NCBI RefSeq assembly: GCF_014287275.1
Contig: NZ_JACONZ010000003.1
Location: 1 to 64,000, forward strand
Direction of reading: 5' to 3'
Length of the DNA stretch: 64,000 nucleotides
Source: Anaerofilum hominis
Lineage (GTDB): Bacteria; Bacillota; Clostridia; Oscillospirales; Ruminococcaceae
The position numbers were made by a program, and so were the translations under genes. Positions 24,307 to 33,491 of this stretch are shown one piece after another (the first letter of the stretch is position 1; each line of letters opens with the position of its first letter). Below the pieces are notes generated by a model. The model worked only from the letters and a program-made list of their open reading frames with translations. It had not been told where the DNA came from and did no database searches.

Positions 24307-25383
24307 ATGCTGTATGTAAGGACAGAAGAAGAATTTAAAAGTTATCCCTGGTGCCGACGCATCCTGCGCGGGCTCGGCGACGAGGCGCGGAAAAAGCGGG
24401 TGCCCCTGCGGGAGATCGGGGACGCGGCCCAGATCCCCCCGCAGGACCGGGAGACCGCGGTGCTGCTGATCGGCGCTTCAGAGGCGTGGATCGGCCGGGA
24501 AGCGCTGCGGGCGGACGCCCTCGGCGTCCACCCCATCGCCCTCACCAACCGCCCGCCCGCCGGCAGAGACGGGGCCATGAGCGCGGTCATGATGGATATC
24601 CCCGACTCGATGCGGCTGGCGGTCGACTACCTGCGCAGCCTGGGCTGCGAGCGGCTGGGCCTGTACGGGGTCAACCCTGCCGCCACCTCTGACCCGTGGC
24701 GGGCAGAGGTCTTTCAGCGGCTGACAAAAGGCAAAGGCGGAGTGTTCGTCACCCAGAGGTCCCTGCAGCACACCTTTGAGTGCTTCCGCAGCCAGCTGAG
24801 CGCCTGTGACGGCGTGATCTGCGCCAGCGACTACGCGGCGCTCTCCCTGGTGCGGCGGCTGGGGCAGGTGGGCGCAGGGCAGCCCGGCAGCCCTTACCTG
24901 CTGGGGTACGGCAACCTGTTCCTTTCCCGGCTGTCCTCGCCCTCCATCACCTCGATCTCGGACGATTACGAGCATTTCGGCCGGGCCGCGCTGGCAGCTT
25001 ATCATCTGGTGGTGCGCGAAAAGACGGTCTCTTCGGTGAATATCCTGCTGCACAGCCGCCTGCATGTCCGCGAGACCACCGGCGGCCGGCCCTATGCGGG
25101 CGCGCGGCACGGGCCGGAGGAAGCGGGCCAGCGCCCGCGCAACCCGTTTTACGAGGACGGCGAGGTCTCCCGCATGGCGATGCTGGAGACGCTGCTGGGC
25201 CAGTGCGACGAGACCGATTTCGCGGTGCTGCAGTGCCTGATGCACGGGGACACCTATGCCGCCACGGCGGAAAAATGCTTTGTGTCCGAAACGGCCGCGA
25301 AGTATCGGGTCAAAAAGATGGAAAAGATGTGCGGGGCGAACAGCCGCGGGGAGCTGGTCTCCTTTCTGCGGGAGTTTTTCTGA
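24307..25383 (+). CDS. Regulator 1: sugar-binding-protein fold plus C-terminal LuxR-like HTH
   Basis: A 358-residue transcription regulator. Residues 1 to ~265 align with the periplasmic-binding/LacI-type sensor fold (LLIGASEAWIGREAL, DYLRSLGCERLGLYGVNPAA, GVICASDYAALSLVRRLG), as in the sensor half of XylR-like regulators, but there is no N-terminal LacI helix-turn-helix. After a linker with FYEDGEVSRM, residues ~300-358 resemble a LuxR/GerE helix-turn-helix (VLQCLMHGDTYAATAEKCFVSETAAKYRVKKM). It is the most diverged of three paralogues here (others at 29465 and 30650). The ATG at 24307 is set by alignment with these; GGTGA lies upstream. Likely senses a sugar and controls a DUF5107/TPR operon. 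Confidence 0.75.
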   Translation: MLYVRTEEEFKSYPWCRRILRGLGDEARKKRVPLREIGDAAQIPPQDRETAVLLIGASEAWIGREALRADALGVHPIALTNRPPAGRDGAMSAVMMDIPDSMRLAVDYLRSLGCERLGLYGVNPAATSDPWRAEVFQRLTKGKGGVFVTQRSLQHTFECFRSQLSACDGVICASDYAALSLVRRLGQVGAGQPGSPYLLGYGNLFLSRLSSPSITSISDDYEHFGRAALAAYHLVVREKTVSSVNILLHSRLHVRETTGGRPYAGARHGPEEAGQRPRNPFYEDGEVSRMAMLETLLGQCDETDFAVLQCLMHGDTYAATAEKCFVSETAAKYRVKKMEKMCGANSRGELVSFLREFF

Positions 25384-25389
25384 CGACAG

Positions 25390-25430
25390 GCACCCCTGCG
25401 CGGCCGGCCGGCCGCGCAGGGGTGCTTTTT
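25390..25430 (+). terminator. Intrinsic terminator of regulator 1
   Basis: A perfect 36-base palindrome (25390-25425) of GC-rich arms followed by T5, seven bases after the stop codon. Confidence 0.88.
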
Positions 25431-25883
25431 GCCGCAGAGGGGCCCGCCCGTGAGAAAGAGCCGGCGCGGGGGCCGGGCGGCGCGGGCCCCGCTTGGAGGG
25501 CAGGGGACCCGCAGCGCGGGCGGGACGCGTTTTCGCCCCCGCTTGCCGTTTGGGCCGCCTGATGGGCCAGCCCCGCTTGAGCCGGTCTCCGGTCCCAAAC
25601 CGCCGGGCAGCCCGGCGCCCGGGGCTGCCGAGAGGGGCTGTGCGCAGCGTGCCAAAAAGCGCCCGCTGCCAAAGCGGCAAAGGCGGACTATCACGCGGGC
25701 AAAGACGCTGGCGAGAGCGGACAGGGGGACAGCCGGGATGCCTGCCGCAACGCCGGCAGGCACAGGGCGCGGGTGGGAAGTTTTTTCGGCGCGTCCCGGC
25801 AGGCCGGTCCCCAAGAAGTCTTTGCCGGGCAAAGGCAGGCCACCGGCGGCCCCCGCTGAGGGCGCGGGCGGGGAAAAAGAAAA
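25431..25883. other. Gene-free GC-rich spacer between two convergent terminators
   Basis: Lies between the end of regulator 1 (plus) and the end of DUF5107/TPR gene 2 (minus). Long open frames here on both strands are a by-product of high GC and lack ribosome binding sites or family features. Confidence 0.4.
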
Positions 25884-25925
25884 GCCTCTCCGGGCTGCCG
25901 CCTGTGCGCGGCGGCCCGGAGAGGC
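25884..25925 (-). terminator. Terminator of DUF5107/TPR gene 2
   Basis: Arms 25884-25901 and 25908-25925 form an 18-bp stem with one G-U pair. On the minus strand it is followed by TTTTCTTTTT. Confidence 0.82.
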
Positions 25926-25971
25926 CAGAGAGAGCAGTAGAAAGCCGGTTTGGCGGCCCGGAGGGCCGGGC

Positions 25972-28900
25972 TCAGATCGTGGGGCGGATCTGGCCGTAGG
26001 CGTAAAGCCGGAAGTTGTAGGGGTCCAGCGCAGCGGCGTCGGCGATCTCGGCGTCGGCCTCCTGTTTGCGGCCCAGCCCCAGCAGCGCGTAGCCCCGCAG
26101 GATATGCCCGTTCACCAGGTTCTGCTTTTCGATGTCGTACTCAAAGGGCATGGGGCAGGGGGAACCCACCCCGTAATAACCGCGCAGGTCTTTGTTGTCG
26201 ATCAGCTCGCTGCCGGCGTCGAGCATCTCCTGCAGCACCTGCTGTGCCTGAGAAAAGCACAGCAGCCGGCGCAGCGCCAGCGCGCGGAACAGCGACAGCT
26301 CCGAGACGGCGGCCTTGTAGACCGAGGCCTCCTCAAAGGCGGCTTTTGCCCCCGCCCCGTCGCCCCGCTTTTCCAGCAGCAGGCCCAGATAAAAATAGAG
26401 GTGCGCCTCCTGGTTGAAGAAGGTCTTGGCCTCCCCATAGCTGCGGGGCATCTCTGCGCCGTTTCGGTAAGCGCGCTCCGCCTCGGCATCCCGGCCCGCG
26501 GCGGCCAGTTCGTTGCCGTACAGCACATGCATCCAGGCGTGCTGTTTGGTCAGGTTGCCCTCGCCGCCCTCGTAGATGTGGAAATGCCTCTCCCCGGCAA
26601 GGCGGATGGCCTCCTCATAACGGCCTTTCATGCACAGCAGGACGATGCGGTCCAGATAGCAGTCGTCCCGCTGCTGCAGCAGCTGCGGGCAGCGGTCGTA
26701 AACGGCGAGCCTCTCGTCCGGCGCCGCACCGCTGTTTTTCAGCAGCTGCTGGTATTCGAACAGCAGTCTCGGGTCGGCAAGGCCGTCCAGGGCAAGCTCC
26801 ATGCAGGCCCGGGCCGACGCGGCGTCTCCCCGCTTGTCGAAATAGGCCAGGCTGAGGCAGCGCAGGGCTTTGGCGTGGTGCGGGTCCCGGCGCACTGCCT
26901 CCTCCCAGCGGCCGATGGCGTCCTCATAGCGGAAGCGGTCATAAAACAGGCAGCCCAGGTAATAGCAGGCGTTGGCGTCCGCCGGGCCGGCGCTTGCCGC
27001 ATACTCCAGTACGGCGATATCCTCCAGCCGGGAGGGGAAGCAGGTGCCGGTGTCCATCGAGGCGGCCGCGGCCAGCTCGGCGTCCGACTCCCTGCCCAGC
27101 AGATGCAGGCACCAGGCGCGATAATACCGCACCAGCGGATAGCCGCTGTCCGCGGCGTCCAGCACCCGCAGCGCGTCCCCGGCAAAGCCGGCCTCCAGAT
27201 AATCGCAGGCCACGTCGAGGAAGTTTTCCGGCTTGGCGCCGAAGATCCCGCGGATCTCATCCAGCCCTTCCCCGGTGAGGGCGTGCAGCTCAAAGCGGGC
27301 CCAGAGGTCCAGCGGGTCGGCTTTTGCCGAGGCCTGCGCCAGGGCCAGCGCCTCGCCGCCGCACCCCAGGCTGCGCAGGACGGCGGTTTTCAGATCTGCC
27401 GCGCGGGTGTGGCCGGCGTTCAGCCCCAGCGAGACGTCCAGCTTTTCCAGCGCCGCGGCAAAGCGGCCGAAGCGGCAGTCGATGGCGGCCAGGCTGTAGT
27501 GGGCGGCGCTGCGGTGAGCATAATTCCACCCGGCGCGGGACAGCACGTCATAGGCCTCTTCGTAACGGCCCAGATAGCACAGCGCGATCCCTTTCAGGTA
27601 AAGGGCCTCGGTGTCGGTGGGGTGCTCGTTGCGGCTGGTGAGTCGCCGGATGGCAGCGCTGCAGAACTCCACGCACTGCTCAAAACAGCCGTCTTTCAGG
27701 GCCAGCCGGCCCATGGCGGTGTTGCAGCGGATATCGCCCGGGTCGCGGCGCAGCCCCTCGCGGTAATAGTCGCGCGGGTCGTAGTTGTGCTGTTTATACT
27801 GTTCCAGATGATAGCCGTTGATGTACAGCTCCTCCACCGTGGCGTACTCGGCAGGGCGGCGCACCGGCTGGCGCACCTCGACGGGCTTTTTTTGGCCGCG
27901 CCGGCAGGGCTTGTAAGAGACCAGCGTTTTCCCCTCAGCTGAGAGCAGGGACACGGTCAGGTCCTCAAACCGGTGGCCGCGCAGCGGCAGGGTCTTCAGC
28001 CAGGCGGCGGCGGGGTCCAGGTCGGCGCGCTCTTCGTACAGCGGCGCATCGCCGTCCTGCACGGTGATGCGGCAGCCGGGAAAGACGCCGGTCACGCAGA
28101 AACCGAAAAAGAACTCTTCGCCCCGCTGTTCCAGGTTCATGGCCGCATCCACGGTGGCGTTCTTCACATCCCCGATGCCCCGGATGGGATACCAGACCTG
28201 CTCGAACTCCCGCGTCTCATAGGGGGCCAGCCAGGTGAAGTCCGGCTGGTTGTCGGTGTACACGCCGGTCATCAGCTCAATGTAGGGGCCGTCCTCGTCG
28301 GTGAGGTTCGAGCACCACATCTCGCCGAACTCGCCGTGGCCCCAGGTCCACATCTTTTTGCCCGGCGCGATGTGGTGGTCCGCGACGGTGACGATGCCCT
28401 TGTCCAGCCCGCCGTCGTACCCGGCCACAAAGTCCATGTCCGACTGCCCCTGGCTGACCAGAAAGGAGGAGGGGACCTTCACCGCGTCGTAGAACGAGAG
28501 GTCGGTGCCATCGCCGTAGTCAAAGGGACGGGCGGTGCGGTAGACGCCTTTGGCGACGGGCCATTCCAGCACGGCGCGGCGGTCGTGGTCGTTGACCCAC
28601 TCCACGTCGGGGGGAAAGATGGTGCGGTAGGTCTCGTTGACCGGGACGGCCAGGTTGGCCCACCACATGAAGATCTGGGGCAGGGCGGTGCGGTTGTAGA
28701 CCCGCACCTTGGCCTTGATATAGCTGCGCCCGGGGTCCACGGTGATGCCTGCCATCCCTTTCATGCGGTAAAAGGGATCGACCTCGCCGGTCCACACCGT
28801 CTTGCCTCCGTCGGGGTTTTCCTCCAGCACCGCCTCCAGCGGCAGATAGGTGGTGGGGCGGTGATGCTGCGGCCAGTTGAACTCGATGCCGCCCGAGATC

Positions 28901-29232
28901 CAGGGCCCGGCCAGCCCCACCAGGGCGGGCTTTACCACCCGGTTGCGGTAGATAAAGTCGTAGTTCCCAGCCTTGTCATAGCCGCGCAGCACCTTGCCGC
29001 CCAGCGCGGGCAGGACCTGCGTGCTGACGTATTCGTTTTCCAGCGTGTAGACCTCGTACTCCACGTCCTGCCGCACATCGCTGATGCCGTCGCAGTAGGG
29101 CAGCGGATAAAGCCGGCCCGACGCGCCCTGATAGGGCTTTTTTTCAAAAAACATCGGCAGGCTGCTGGGAGCCTTGGGCACATAGGTGGGGATGGCCTGC
29201 CGCTGCCTGCAGGCTTTGACTGTCTTGTCCAT
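25972..29232 (-). CDS. DUF5107-like/TPR protein 2 (1086 aa)
   Basis: Paralogue of the protein at 19740-22967 with the same two-part layout. The N-terminal beta domain has LENEYVSTQVLPALGGKV, GGIEFNWPQHHRP, WWANLAVPVNETYR, HHIAPGKKMWTWGHGEFGE; the second part is made of TPR-like helical pairs (YEDAIGRWEEAVRRDPHH and similar). No signal peptide is visible. The ATG at 29232 follows AGGAGG nine bases upstream. The gene is divergent from regulators 2 and 3, the usual layout of a regulator and its target. The strongest shared blocks between the paralogues (GG[VI]EFNWPxHHR; NE[ST]Y) are probably functional sites. Enzymatic or binding role unproven. Confidence 0.8.
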   Translation of the reverse strand: MDKTVKACRQRQAIPTYVPKAPSSLPMFFEKKPYQGASGRLYPLPYCDGISDVRQDVEYEVYTLENEYVSTQVLPALGGKVLRGYDKAGNYDFIYRNRVVKPALVGLAGPWISGGIEFNWPQHHRPTTYLPLEAVLEENPDGGKTVWTGEVDPFYRMKGMAGITVDPGRSYIKAKVRVYNRTALPQIFMWWANLAVPVNETYRTIFPPDVEWVNDHDRRAVLEWPVAKGVYRTARPFDYGDGTDLSFYDAVKVPSSFLVSQGQSDMDFVAGYDGGLDKGIVTVADHHIAPGKKMWTWGHGEFGEMWCSNLTDEDGPYIELMTGVYTDNQPDFTWLAPYETREFEQVWYPIRGIGDVKNATVDAAMNLEQRGEEFFFGFCVTGVFPGCRITVQDGDAPLYEERADLDPAAAWLKTLPLRGHRFEDLTVSLLSAEGKTLVSYKPCRRGQKKPVEVRQPVRRPAEYATVEELYINGYHLEQYKQHNYDPRDYYREGLRRDPGDIRCNTAMGRLALKDGCFEQCVEFCSAAIRRLTSRNEHPTDTEALYLKGIALCYLGRYEEAYDVLSRAGWNYAHRSAAHYSLAAIDCRFGRFAAALEKLDVSLGLNAGHTRAADLKTAVLRSLGCGGEALALAQASAKADPLDLWARFELHALTGEGLDEIRGIFGAKPENFLDVACDYLEAGFAGDALRVLDAADSGYPLVRYYRAWCLHLLGRESDAELAAAASMDTGTCFPSRLEDIAVLEYAASAGPADANACYYLGCLFYDRFRYEDAIGRWEEAVRRDPHHAKALRCLSLAYFDKRGDAASARACMELALDGLADPRLLFEYQQLLKNSGAAPDERLAVYDRCPQLLQQRDDCYLDRIVLLCMKGRYEEAIRLAGERHFHIYEGGEGNLTKQHAWMHVLYGNELAAAGRDAEAERAYRNGAEMPRSYGEAKTFFNQEAHLYFYLGLLLEKRGDGAGAKAAFEEASVYKAAVSELSLFRALALRRLLCFSQAQQVLQEMLDAGSELIDNKDLRGYYGVGSPCPMPFEYDIEKQNLVNGHILRGYALLGLGRKQEADAEIADAAALDPYNFRLYAYGQIRPTI

Positions 29233-29278
29233 GGAAAACTTCCTCCTGTTCTGGGCCGCCGGGACGGCTTCTGGCTTC

Positions 29279-29307
29279 ATTGTAGAGGAGCCGAAAGAGG
29301 CGGGCAA
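29279..29307 (-). promoter_or_regulatory. Promoter of DUF5107/TPR gene 2
   Basis: On the minus strand: TTGCCC (29307-29302), 17 bases, TACAAT (29284-29279), 47 bases before the start codon. On the plus strand, TATAAT at 29388-29393 may be the -10 box for the regulator 2 transcript. The divergent spacer 29233-29464 should hold operators for the adjacent regulators, but I could not define one. Confidence 0.6.
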
Positions 29308-29464
29308 GGCGAATTATTTCGCAAAAAGGAGGCATTTTTTTGTACTTTGTCCCAATTTTTACCGTGTGCTGGGGCTGGGTTTTATTGTATAATAGCAGAG
29401 ATGAGAAAAATCCGGCCCCGGGGCCGGGCAGAGCAAAACGCGGCGAAAGGGGGATGGGACGGGG

Positions 29465-30610
29465 ATGATCCTGATCCTGGTGGAGGCCAGCTATGCGGAC
29501 AGCATCTGGTGTATCCGCCTTCTGGAGGGCCTGACCGGCAGGCTGAAACAGAAACGGCTGCCGTTCCGGCAGATCACCTCGCTGGACGAGGCGGGGCCGG
29601 ACAGCCGGTATATCTATCTCATCGGGTCGGACAACGTCTGGCTGGAAGCGGCGCTGCAGGCCTGCAATCAGGCCGGGGTGTACCCGATCCTGCTGTGCAA
29701 CCAGGCCTATCACACCTTTGACGCGGACTACAGCACCGTCTGCCTGGACGTGGTCAATTCGATGCGGCGGCTGATGGAGATCCTGTCGGCCCGCGGGCTG
29801 GACAGGGTGGCCCTGTACGGCGTGAACCCCCAGTCGGTGTCGGACGAGGCCCGCGAGGAGGGATACCTCAGCGCCCGGGCGCGGGACGGCAGGGGAAAAA
29901 GCGACGTGTTCTTCAACAACGGCTCGCTGGAGAACTGCTTTGAGATCTTTCTGCGCCGCAGCGGGGAATACGACGCCGCGATCTGCGTCAACGAGTTTGC
30001 CGCCGTCTCCCTTGCGCGGCGGCTGGCCCGCCGGGACCCGGAGCGGGCGCAGCGCCTGCTCATCGTCAGCTGTGCCGACGGCTGGCTGTCCCAGTTTTAC
30101 GAGGGGCGCATCCTGTCGGTAAAAGGCAACTTTGCCGCGCGGGCCAAGGCGGCGGTGGCGCTGCTGGAAAACCTGCGGAAAAACCCCGATCTGTCCCACA
30201 TCATCATGACCATCCGCTGGGACTTCAGCGCGCTGCAGCCCGGGGCCGGGGCGCCCGCACCCGCTGCGCCGGGAGACGGCTATCCCCCGCTGCCCTGGAT
30301 CCAGGACGCTTTTTATGAGGACAGCGAGCTGAACGAGATGATGCTGGTGGAACGGCTGCTGCGGGAGAGCGCCGACACCGACCGGGTGCTGCTGTGGCAT
30401 CTGCTGCAGGGCGAATCTTATCAAATGATCTCCGAAAAGTGCTTTTTGACCGAGAGCGCCATCAAATACCGGGTGAAAAAAATGGTGGAGCTGTGCCGGG
30501 TCGAGGGCCGCCAGCAGCTGGTGGCCCTGTTGAACGAATATCTGCCCCAGCCGCTGCCCGGCGGCCGGGAGGGGCTTTCTCCCGCCCGGCGCCGCCGGGG
30601 CGGCAGATGA
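29465..30610 (+). CDS. Regulator 2: sugar-binding-protein fold plus C-terminal LuxR-like HTH
   Basis: A 381-residue paralogue of the regulators at 24307 and 30650. Sensor-fold blocks are MILILVEASYADSIWCIRLL, YIYLIGSDNVWLEAAL, LLCNQAYHTFDADYSTVC, RVALYGVNPQSVSDEA and YDAAICVNEFAAVSLARRL. After a Pro/Ala linker and FYEDSELNEMML comes the helix-turn-helix LLWHLLQGESYQMISEKCF followed by LTESAIKYRVKKM. The ATG follows GGGGGA. It is transcribed divergently from DUF5107/TPR gene 2 and is followed after 39 bases by regulator 3, so both probably share a transcript. The sensor ligand is likely a sugar by fold, not by direct evidence. Confidence 0.78.
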   Translation: MILILVEASYADSIWCIRLLEGLTGRLKQKRLPFRQITSLDEAGPDSRYIYLIGSDNVWLEAALQACNQAGVYPILLCNQAYHTFDADYSTVCLDVVNSMRRLMEILSARGLDRVALYGVNPQSVSDEAREEGYLSARARDGRGKSDVFFNNGSLENCFEIFLRRSGEYDAAICVNEFAAVSLARRLARRDPERAQRLLIVSCADGWLSQFYEGRILSVKGNFAARAKAAVALLENLRKNPDLSHIIMTIRWDFSALQPGAGAPAPAAPGDGYPPLPWIQDAFYEDSELNEMMLVERLLRESADTDRVLLWHLLQGESYQMISEKCFLTESAIKYRVKKMVELCRVEGRQQLVALLNEYLPQPLPGGREGLSPARRRRGGR

Positions 30611-30649
30611 CGCCGCGGGCCGGCCGCCCGCGAGAAAAGGAGGCTGCAG

Positions 30650-31762
30650 ATGGTCCTGATCCTGGTGGAGCCCAGCTATTCCCGCAGCGTCTGGTGCCTG
30701 AACCTGCTGGACGGCCTGACCAGCGAGTTCAAGCAGAAGCGGGTGCCGTTCCGTCAGATCGCCTCGCTGGACGAGGCGGACGCGGACGACCGCTACATCT
30801 ACCTCATCGGCTCGGACAACGCCTGGGTGCGGGCGGCGCTGACGGCCTGCAACCGGCTGGGGGTATACCCGATCCTGCTGTGCAACCAGGCCTATCACAC
30901 CTTTGACGCGGACTACAGCACCGTCTGCAGCGACGTGATCAACTCGATGCGCCGCCTGGTGGAACTGCTGCGCGCCCGGGGGCATGGCCGCATCGCGCTG
31001 TATGGCGTCAACCCGCAGTCGGTCTCGGATGAAAGCCGCATGAACAGTTATCTGGCCGCCCGCGCGGCGGCCGGGGAGGAGGACGGCCGGCAGGATGTGT
31101 TCTTCAACAGCGGCTCGCTGGAGAACTGCTTTGAAGAGTTCATGGGCCGGGCGGACGAATACGACGCCGTGATCTGCGCCAACGATTTTGCGGCCATCTC
31201 GCTGGTGCGGCGGCTGGGGCTGCGGGACAAAGCGCAGCTGGAACGCCTTGCCATCGCCGGCTGCGCCGACGCGCGGCTCGCCCAGCTGTACGGCGGGCAT
31301 ATCCTGTCGGTGCGGGTGAATTTTGTCGAGTACGGCCGGGCCGCGGTGACCCTGCTGGAAAATCTGCGCAAAAACCCTTACCTGTCCCATATCATCATGA
31401 TGATCCGCTGGGATTTCAGCCTGCTGGACGGGGCCGTTGCCCCGGCACCGCCGCCCCGCCCCAGAGAAAAGGCGCCGGCGCTGCCCGACGAGCCGGACGT
31501 CTTTTATGAGGACCGGGAACTCAACGAGATGATGCTGCTGGAAAAGCTGCTGGGCGGGTGCGAGGACCCGGACCACGAGATCATCCGCCTGCTGCTGCGG
31601 GGGGAACCCTATGAAAAGATCGCCGAGACCTGTTTTTTGACCGAGAGCGCCATCAAGTACCGGATAAAAAAGATGGTGCGCACCTGCTGTGTGCAGGGCC
31701 GGAAAGAGCTCACCGCCCTGCTGCGGCGCTATCTGCCCGGCGGCGATCCGGGCGGGCACTGA
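30650..31762 (+). CDS. Regulator 3: sugar-binding-protein fold plus C-terminal LuxR-like HTH
   Basis: A 370-residue tandem duplicate of regulator 2, identical over stretches such as LLCNQAYHTFDADYSTVC and LYGVNPQSVSDE. The C-terminal helix-turn-helix reads IIRLLLRGEPYEKIAETCF then LTESAIKYRIKKMV. AGGAGG precedes the ATG. Two near-identical regulators side by side may form heteromers or sense related ligands. The ABC sugar importer begins 220 bases downstream on the same strand, so this regulator may control both that importer and the divergent DUF5107/TPR gene. Confidence 0.78.
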   Translation: MVLILVEPSYSRSVWCLNLLDGLTSEFKQKRVPFRQIASLDEADADDRYIYLIGSDNAWVRAALTACNRLGVYPILLCNQAYHTFDADYSTVCSDVINSMRRLVELLRARGHGRIALYGVNPQSVSDESRMNSYLAARAAAGEEDGRQDVFFNSGSLENCFEEFMGRADEYDAVICANDFAAISLVRRLGLRDKAQLERLAIAGCADARLAQLYGGHILSVRVNFVEYGRAAVTLLENLRKNPYLSHIIMMIRWDFSLLDGAVAPAPPPRPREKAPALPDEPDVFYEDRELNEMMLLEKLLGGCEDPDHEIIRLLLRGEPYEKIAETCFLTESAIKYRIKKMVRTCCVQGRKELTALLRRYLPGGDPGGH

Positions 31763-31781
31763 TCTGCGTTTTTTTAGTCAC

Positions 31782-31831
31782 AAAAGCGGCGCTGCCGGCG
31801 CCCGCAGCTGCGGGGGAGGGGTGCCGCTTTT
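31782..31831 (+). terminator. Probable terminator between regulator 3 and the importer operon
   Basis: AAAAGCGGC (31782-31790) pairs with GCCGCTTTT (31823-31831), with further GC pairing inside. The T-run is short (T4). The next 150 bases are AT-rich with possible -10 boxes (TATAAT at 31889-31894), suggesting the importer has its own promoter. Confidence 0.5.
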
Positions 31832-31982
31832 GCCACCGTCTAAAAAGCATGTTATTTTTCACATAAAAAATAGACTTTTGAAAAGCAATATAATCATTTA
31901 TCATAAAATCAGAGCAAATATCTGCGGGAAAGCCTGCGTGCGGGCCGGATCGCCGCGGATAAAAGTGATAAGGGAGAAGGAA

Positions 31983-33491
31983 ATGGGAAACGTTATCGAG
32001 TTCAGAAACATCACAAAGTACTTTCCCGGCGTGAAAGCCCTGGATGACATCAGCTTCACCGCCAGGGGCGGGGAGGTCCTGGCCCTGATGGGGGAAAACG
32101 GCGCGGGCAAGTCCACGCTGCTGAAAGTCCTCAACGGGGATTATCAGCAGGACATGGGCGACTATCTCGTCAACGGCGAGCCCTGCCATTTCAGCAGCCC
32201 CCGCGAGGCGGTGGCCGCGGGCATCGGCGTCATCTACCAGGAGCGCCAGATCATGCTGGAGCTGACGGTGGGGGAAAACATTTTTCTGGGGCGGCTGCCC
32301 ACCGGCTTTTTGGGCCACATCAAAATGAACGAGGTCCACGAGCGGGCGCAGAAGATCATTGACGAGTTCGGGCTGGACATGCGCTCCACCGACAGGGTGA
32401 AAGACCTGAGCGTGGCCTATCAGCAGATGGTGGAGATCATGAAGGCCTACAGCCGGGAGAACCTGAAGATGATCGCCTTCGACGAGCCCACGGCCAGCCT
32501 GAGCGACGCCGAGATCGACAGCCTGTTCCGCATCATCCGCAAGCTGCGGGACGAGGGCAAGGTGATCATCTACGTCTCGCACCGCATGGCGGAGATCCGC
32601 GAGATCGCCGACCGGGTGGCCATCTTCAAGGACGGCTGCTTTGTGGGGGAGGCCCCGATCCACGAGATCACCGACAAGCAGCTGATCGAAAAGATGGTGG
32701 GACGCGATCTGGGCGACGTCTTTGCCGCCCTGGACAAGGACAAACAGATCGGCGAAGTGGTGCTGGAGGTAAAAGGCCTCAGCTCGCCTTACCTGAAAGA
32801 CGCATCCTTTGTGGTGCGGGCAGGCGAGGTGGTGGGCTTCTCCGGCCTGGTGGGCGCCGGCCGCACCGAGGTGGTGCGGGCCATCACCGGCGCGGACCCG
32901 CGCACCGGGGGCGAGGTGCTGCTGGACGGCAAGCCCCTGGTCTGCCGCTCCCCGCATGACGCCATCAAAAACGGTGTGGTCATGGTGTCGGAGGACCGCA
33001 AGCTGGAGGGCATCATCCCGCGCATGAGCGTGGGCCGCAACATCGCGGTGGGCAGCCTGGACGCGCTGTCCAACCGCTTCGGCGTCATTGACAAAAAGCG
33101 CGAGACCCAGATGGGCGTCGACGGCAAGCGGGAGTTCAACATCAAGACGCCGGACCTGGAAAAACCCATCGTGGAACTGTCCGGCGGCAACCAGCAAAAG
33201 GCGATCGTGGCCCGCTGGCTGCTCACCCAGCCCCGGGTGCTGATTTTGGACGAGCCCACCAAGGGCATCGACGTGGGCGCCAAGTCCGAGTTTTACAATA
33301 TGATCTGCAAGTTTGCCAAAGAGGGGCTGGCGGTGATCCTCATCTCCTCTGAGATGCCCGAGGTCATCGGGCTGTCGGACCGCATCGTCGTCATGCGGGG
33401 CAGGCGGATCGTGGGTGAGATCCCCGCCGCCGAGGCGACCGAGGAAACACTGCTCACCATGGCAATGATGGAGGAACACGTTCATGAATGA
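31983..33491 (+). CDS. Sugar ABC importer, twin ATP-binding protein (RbsA/MglA/AraG type)
   Basis: A 502-residue cytoplasmic ATPase with two nucleotide-binding domains, typical of monosaccharide CUT2 importers. First half: Walker A GENGAGKST, signature region LSVAYQQMVEI, Walker B IAFDEPTASLS. Second half: GLVGAGRTE in place of a normal Walker A, as usual in this family, LSGGNQQKAIVARWL, and LILDEPTKGIDVG. The ATG at 31983 follows AGGGAGAAGG. It overlaps the permease gene by eight bases. The importer supplies a sugar that the surrounding locus presumably processes. Confidence 0.93.
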   Translation: MGNVIEFRNITKYFPGVKALDDISFTARGGEVLALMGENGAGKSTLLKVLNGDYQQDMGDYLVNGEPCHFSSPREAVAAGIGVIYQERQIMLELTVGENIFLGRLPTGFLGHIKMNEVHERAQKIIDEFGLDMRSTDRVKDLSVAYQQMVEIMKAYSRENLKMIAFDEPTASLSDAEIDSLFRIIRKLRDEGKVIIYVSHRMAEIREIADRVAIFKDGCFVGEAPIHEITDKQLIEKMVGRDLGDVFAALDKDKQIGEVVLEVKGLSSPYLKDASFVVRAGEVVGFSGLVGAGRTEVVRAITGADPRTGGEVLLDGKPLVCRSPHDAIKNGVVMVSEDRKLEGIIPRMSVGRNIAVGSLDALSNRFGVIDKKRETQMGVDGKREFNIKTPDLEKPIVELSGGNQQKAIVARWLLTQPRVLILDEPTKGIDVGAKSEFYNMICKFAKEGLAVILISSEMPEVIGLSDRIVVMRGRRIVGEIPAAEATEETLLTMAMMEEHVHE

